Shown here: positions 63,755 through 64,000 of the stretch, piece after piece
How the letters are laid out: the number at the start of each line of letters is the position of its first letter
Numbering within the stretch: the stretch's first letter is position 1
From: Kineococcus rubinsiae
Lineage (GTDB): Bacteria; Actinomycetota; Actinomycetes; Actinomycetales; Kineococcaceae
Direction of reading: 5' to 3'
Assembly (NCBI RefSeq): GCF_011839805.1
Contig: NZ_VWPY01000004.1
Location: 95,052 to 159,051 of the forward strand
Length of the DNA stretch: 64,000 nt
Translations under genes and position numbers: made by a program
Notes under the pieces: model-generated
Seen by the model: the letters and a program-made list of their open reading frames with translations, nothing else
The model's database searches: none
Told to the model about the DNA's origin: nothing

Positions 63755-64000
63755 GCTAGATGTACCTGGCCATCACGTTGGTGACAGGCGGCTGACCGGC
63801 GGGAGGCCACCGAGTGCGCTGTGACGGCGTTGAGTGTTGTAGTGCTCGATCCACGGGGCAAGGGCTGCGGCCCGTTCGGCGTTGCTGGTGAAGACCTGCC
63901 GGTAGGCCCACTCGGTGGCCAGGGTCCGGTTCAACCGCTCCACCTTGCCGTTCTGCCAGGGGCAGTGCGGGCGGATGAACTTCTGCCGGGCACCCAGTGC
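63755..64000 (-). mobile_element. IS481-family insertion sequence, one end, running off the window
   Basis: The element appears to begin at TGTACCTGGCC (63761) directly after GCTAGA (63755-63760). That matches the NCTAGN target preference of IS481-type elements and a TGT terminus. The transposase is read inward on the minus strand. The other end and the target duplicate lie outside the window. Confidence 0.75.
63773..64000 (-). CDS. IS481-family transposase, C-terminal 75 residues (5' end outside window)
   Basis: DDE transposase fragment: HCPWQNGKVERLNRTLATEW carries the catalytic Glu of the rve domain. It is followed by NTQRRHSALGGLPPVSRL, the standard C-terminal ending of IS481 and related families, and TGA at 63775-63773. 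The visible part is intact with no frameshift, so the element could be active. Confidence 0.88.
   Translation of the reverse strand, partial: ALGARQKFIRPHCPWQNGKVERLNRTLATEWAYRQVFTSNAERAAALAPWIEHYNTQRRHSALGGLPPVSRLSPT

Noticed and set aside
63442..63759. Plus-strand coding frame just before the IS481 element
   Set aside because: No start signal and no recognisable family. It contains mixed codon usage and stops at the insertion boundary, so it is more likely a gene fragment or noise.

Overview
The window is very GC-rich DNA (third codon positions almost always G or C) with frequent GTG starts, 1-8 nt gene overlaps and several apparently leaderless promoters. It carries an F420-dependent glucose-6-phosphate dehydrogenase, an EthA/EthR pair, gatCAB, ligA next to a MetE-like gene, an IdeR/DtxR-type iron box and two chemoreceptors. 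This points to a motile, free-living high-GC actinobacterium; Kineosporiaceae (for example Kineococcus) is my best guess, but that is inference. No rRNA, tRNA or CRISPR was seen.

The first 43 kb is ordinary chromosome. It starts with a truncated hydroxyacid dehydrogenase, a PQQ-type sugar dehydrogenase lipoprotein and fgd. A carbohydrate-type ABC operon follows (SorC-family regulator, binding protein, ATPase fused to a permease, second permease, amidohydrolase; 3.4-10 kb). Next come an ArsR-like regulator with an MFS exporter, a DedA protein and a chemoreceptor ending in a PilZ domain. gatCAB (minus strand) follows, then ethR/ethA with a coupled alpha/beta hydrolase and zinc alcohol dehydrogenase, which looks like an alcohol-to-ketone-to-ester-to-acid pathway. 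Further on are an FRG protein, a CGNR regulator divergent from a DMT exporter, an iron-siderophore binding protein behind an iron box with an ABC exporter upstream, a second chemoreceptor, ridA, an SDR/AraC pair, ligA, a GNAT, the MetE-like gene, a DUF445 protein, a metallo-beta-lactamase-fold hydrolase, a Xi-class GST, an aldo/keto reductase and mprF.

From 43 to 48.4 kb the sequence decays. It holds an alpha/beta hydrolase with one in-frame amber stop, a scrap of an ECF sigma factor, a flavin monooxygenase, an IS110-family transposase remnant, an intact phosphotriesterase-like gene and a frameshifted AttM-type lactonase.

From 48.4 to 63.4 kb lies an accessory island. It has many small genes of unknown function: lipoproteins, two propeller-like proteins, a zinc-ribbon protein, a coupled gene pair, and three diverged paralogues of one unnamed family. 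Many of the gaps between them hold copies of a short repeat with core CATGCCGCTGGTCGCGCG. All clear copies point the same way whatever the orientation of the neighbouring genes. The island ends with a small membrane protein, a nitrilase-family amidase and an APH-fold phosphotransferase. The window closes inside an IS481-family element abutting a CTAG-type target. The repeat family, the three-paralogue family, the MCP-PilZ fusion and the ATPase-permease fusion are the most interesting observations.
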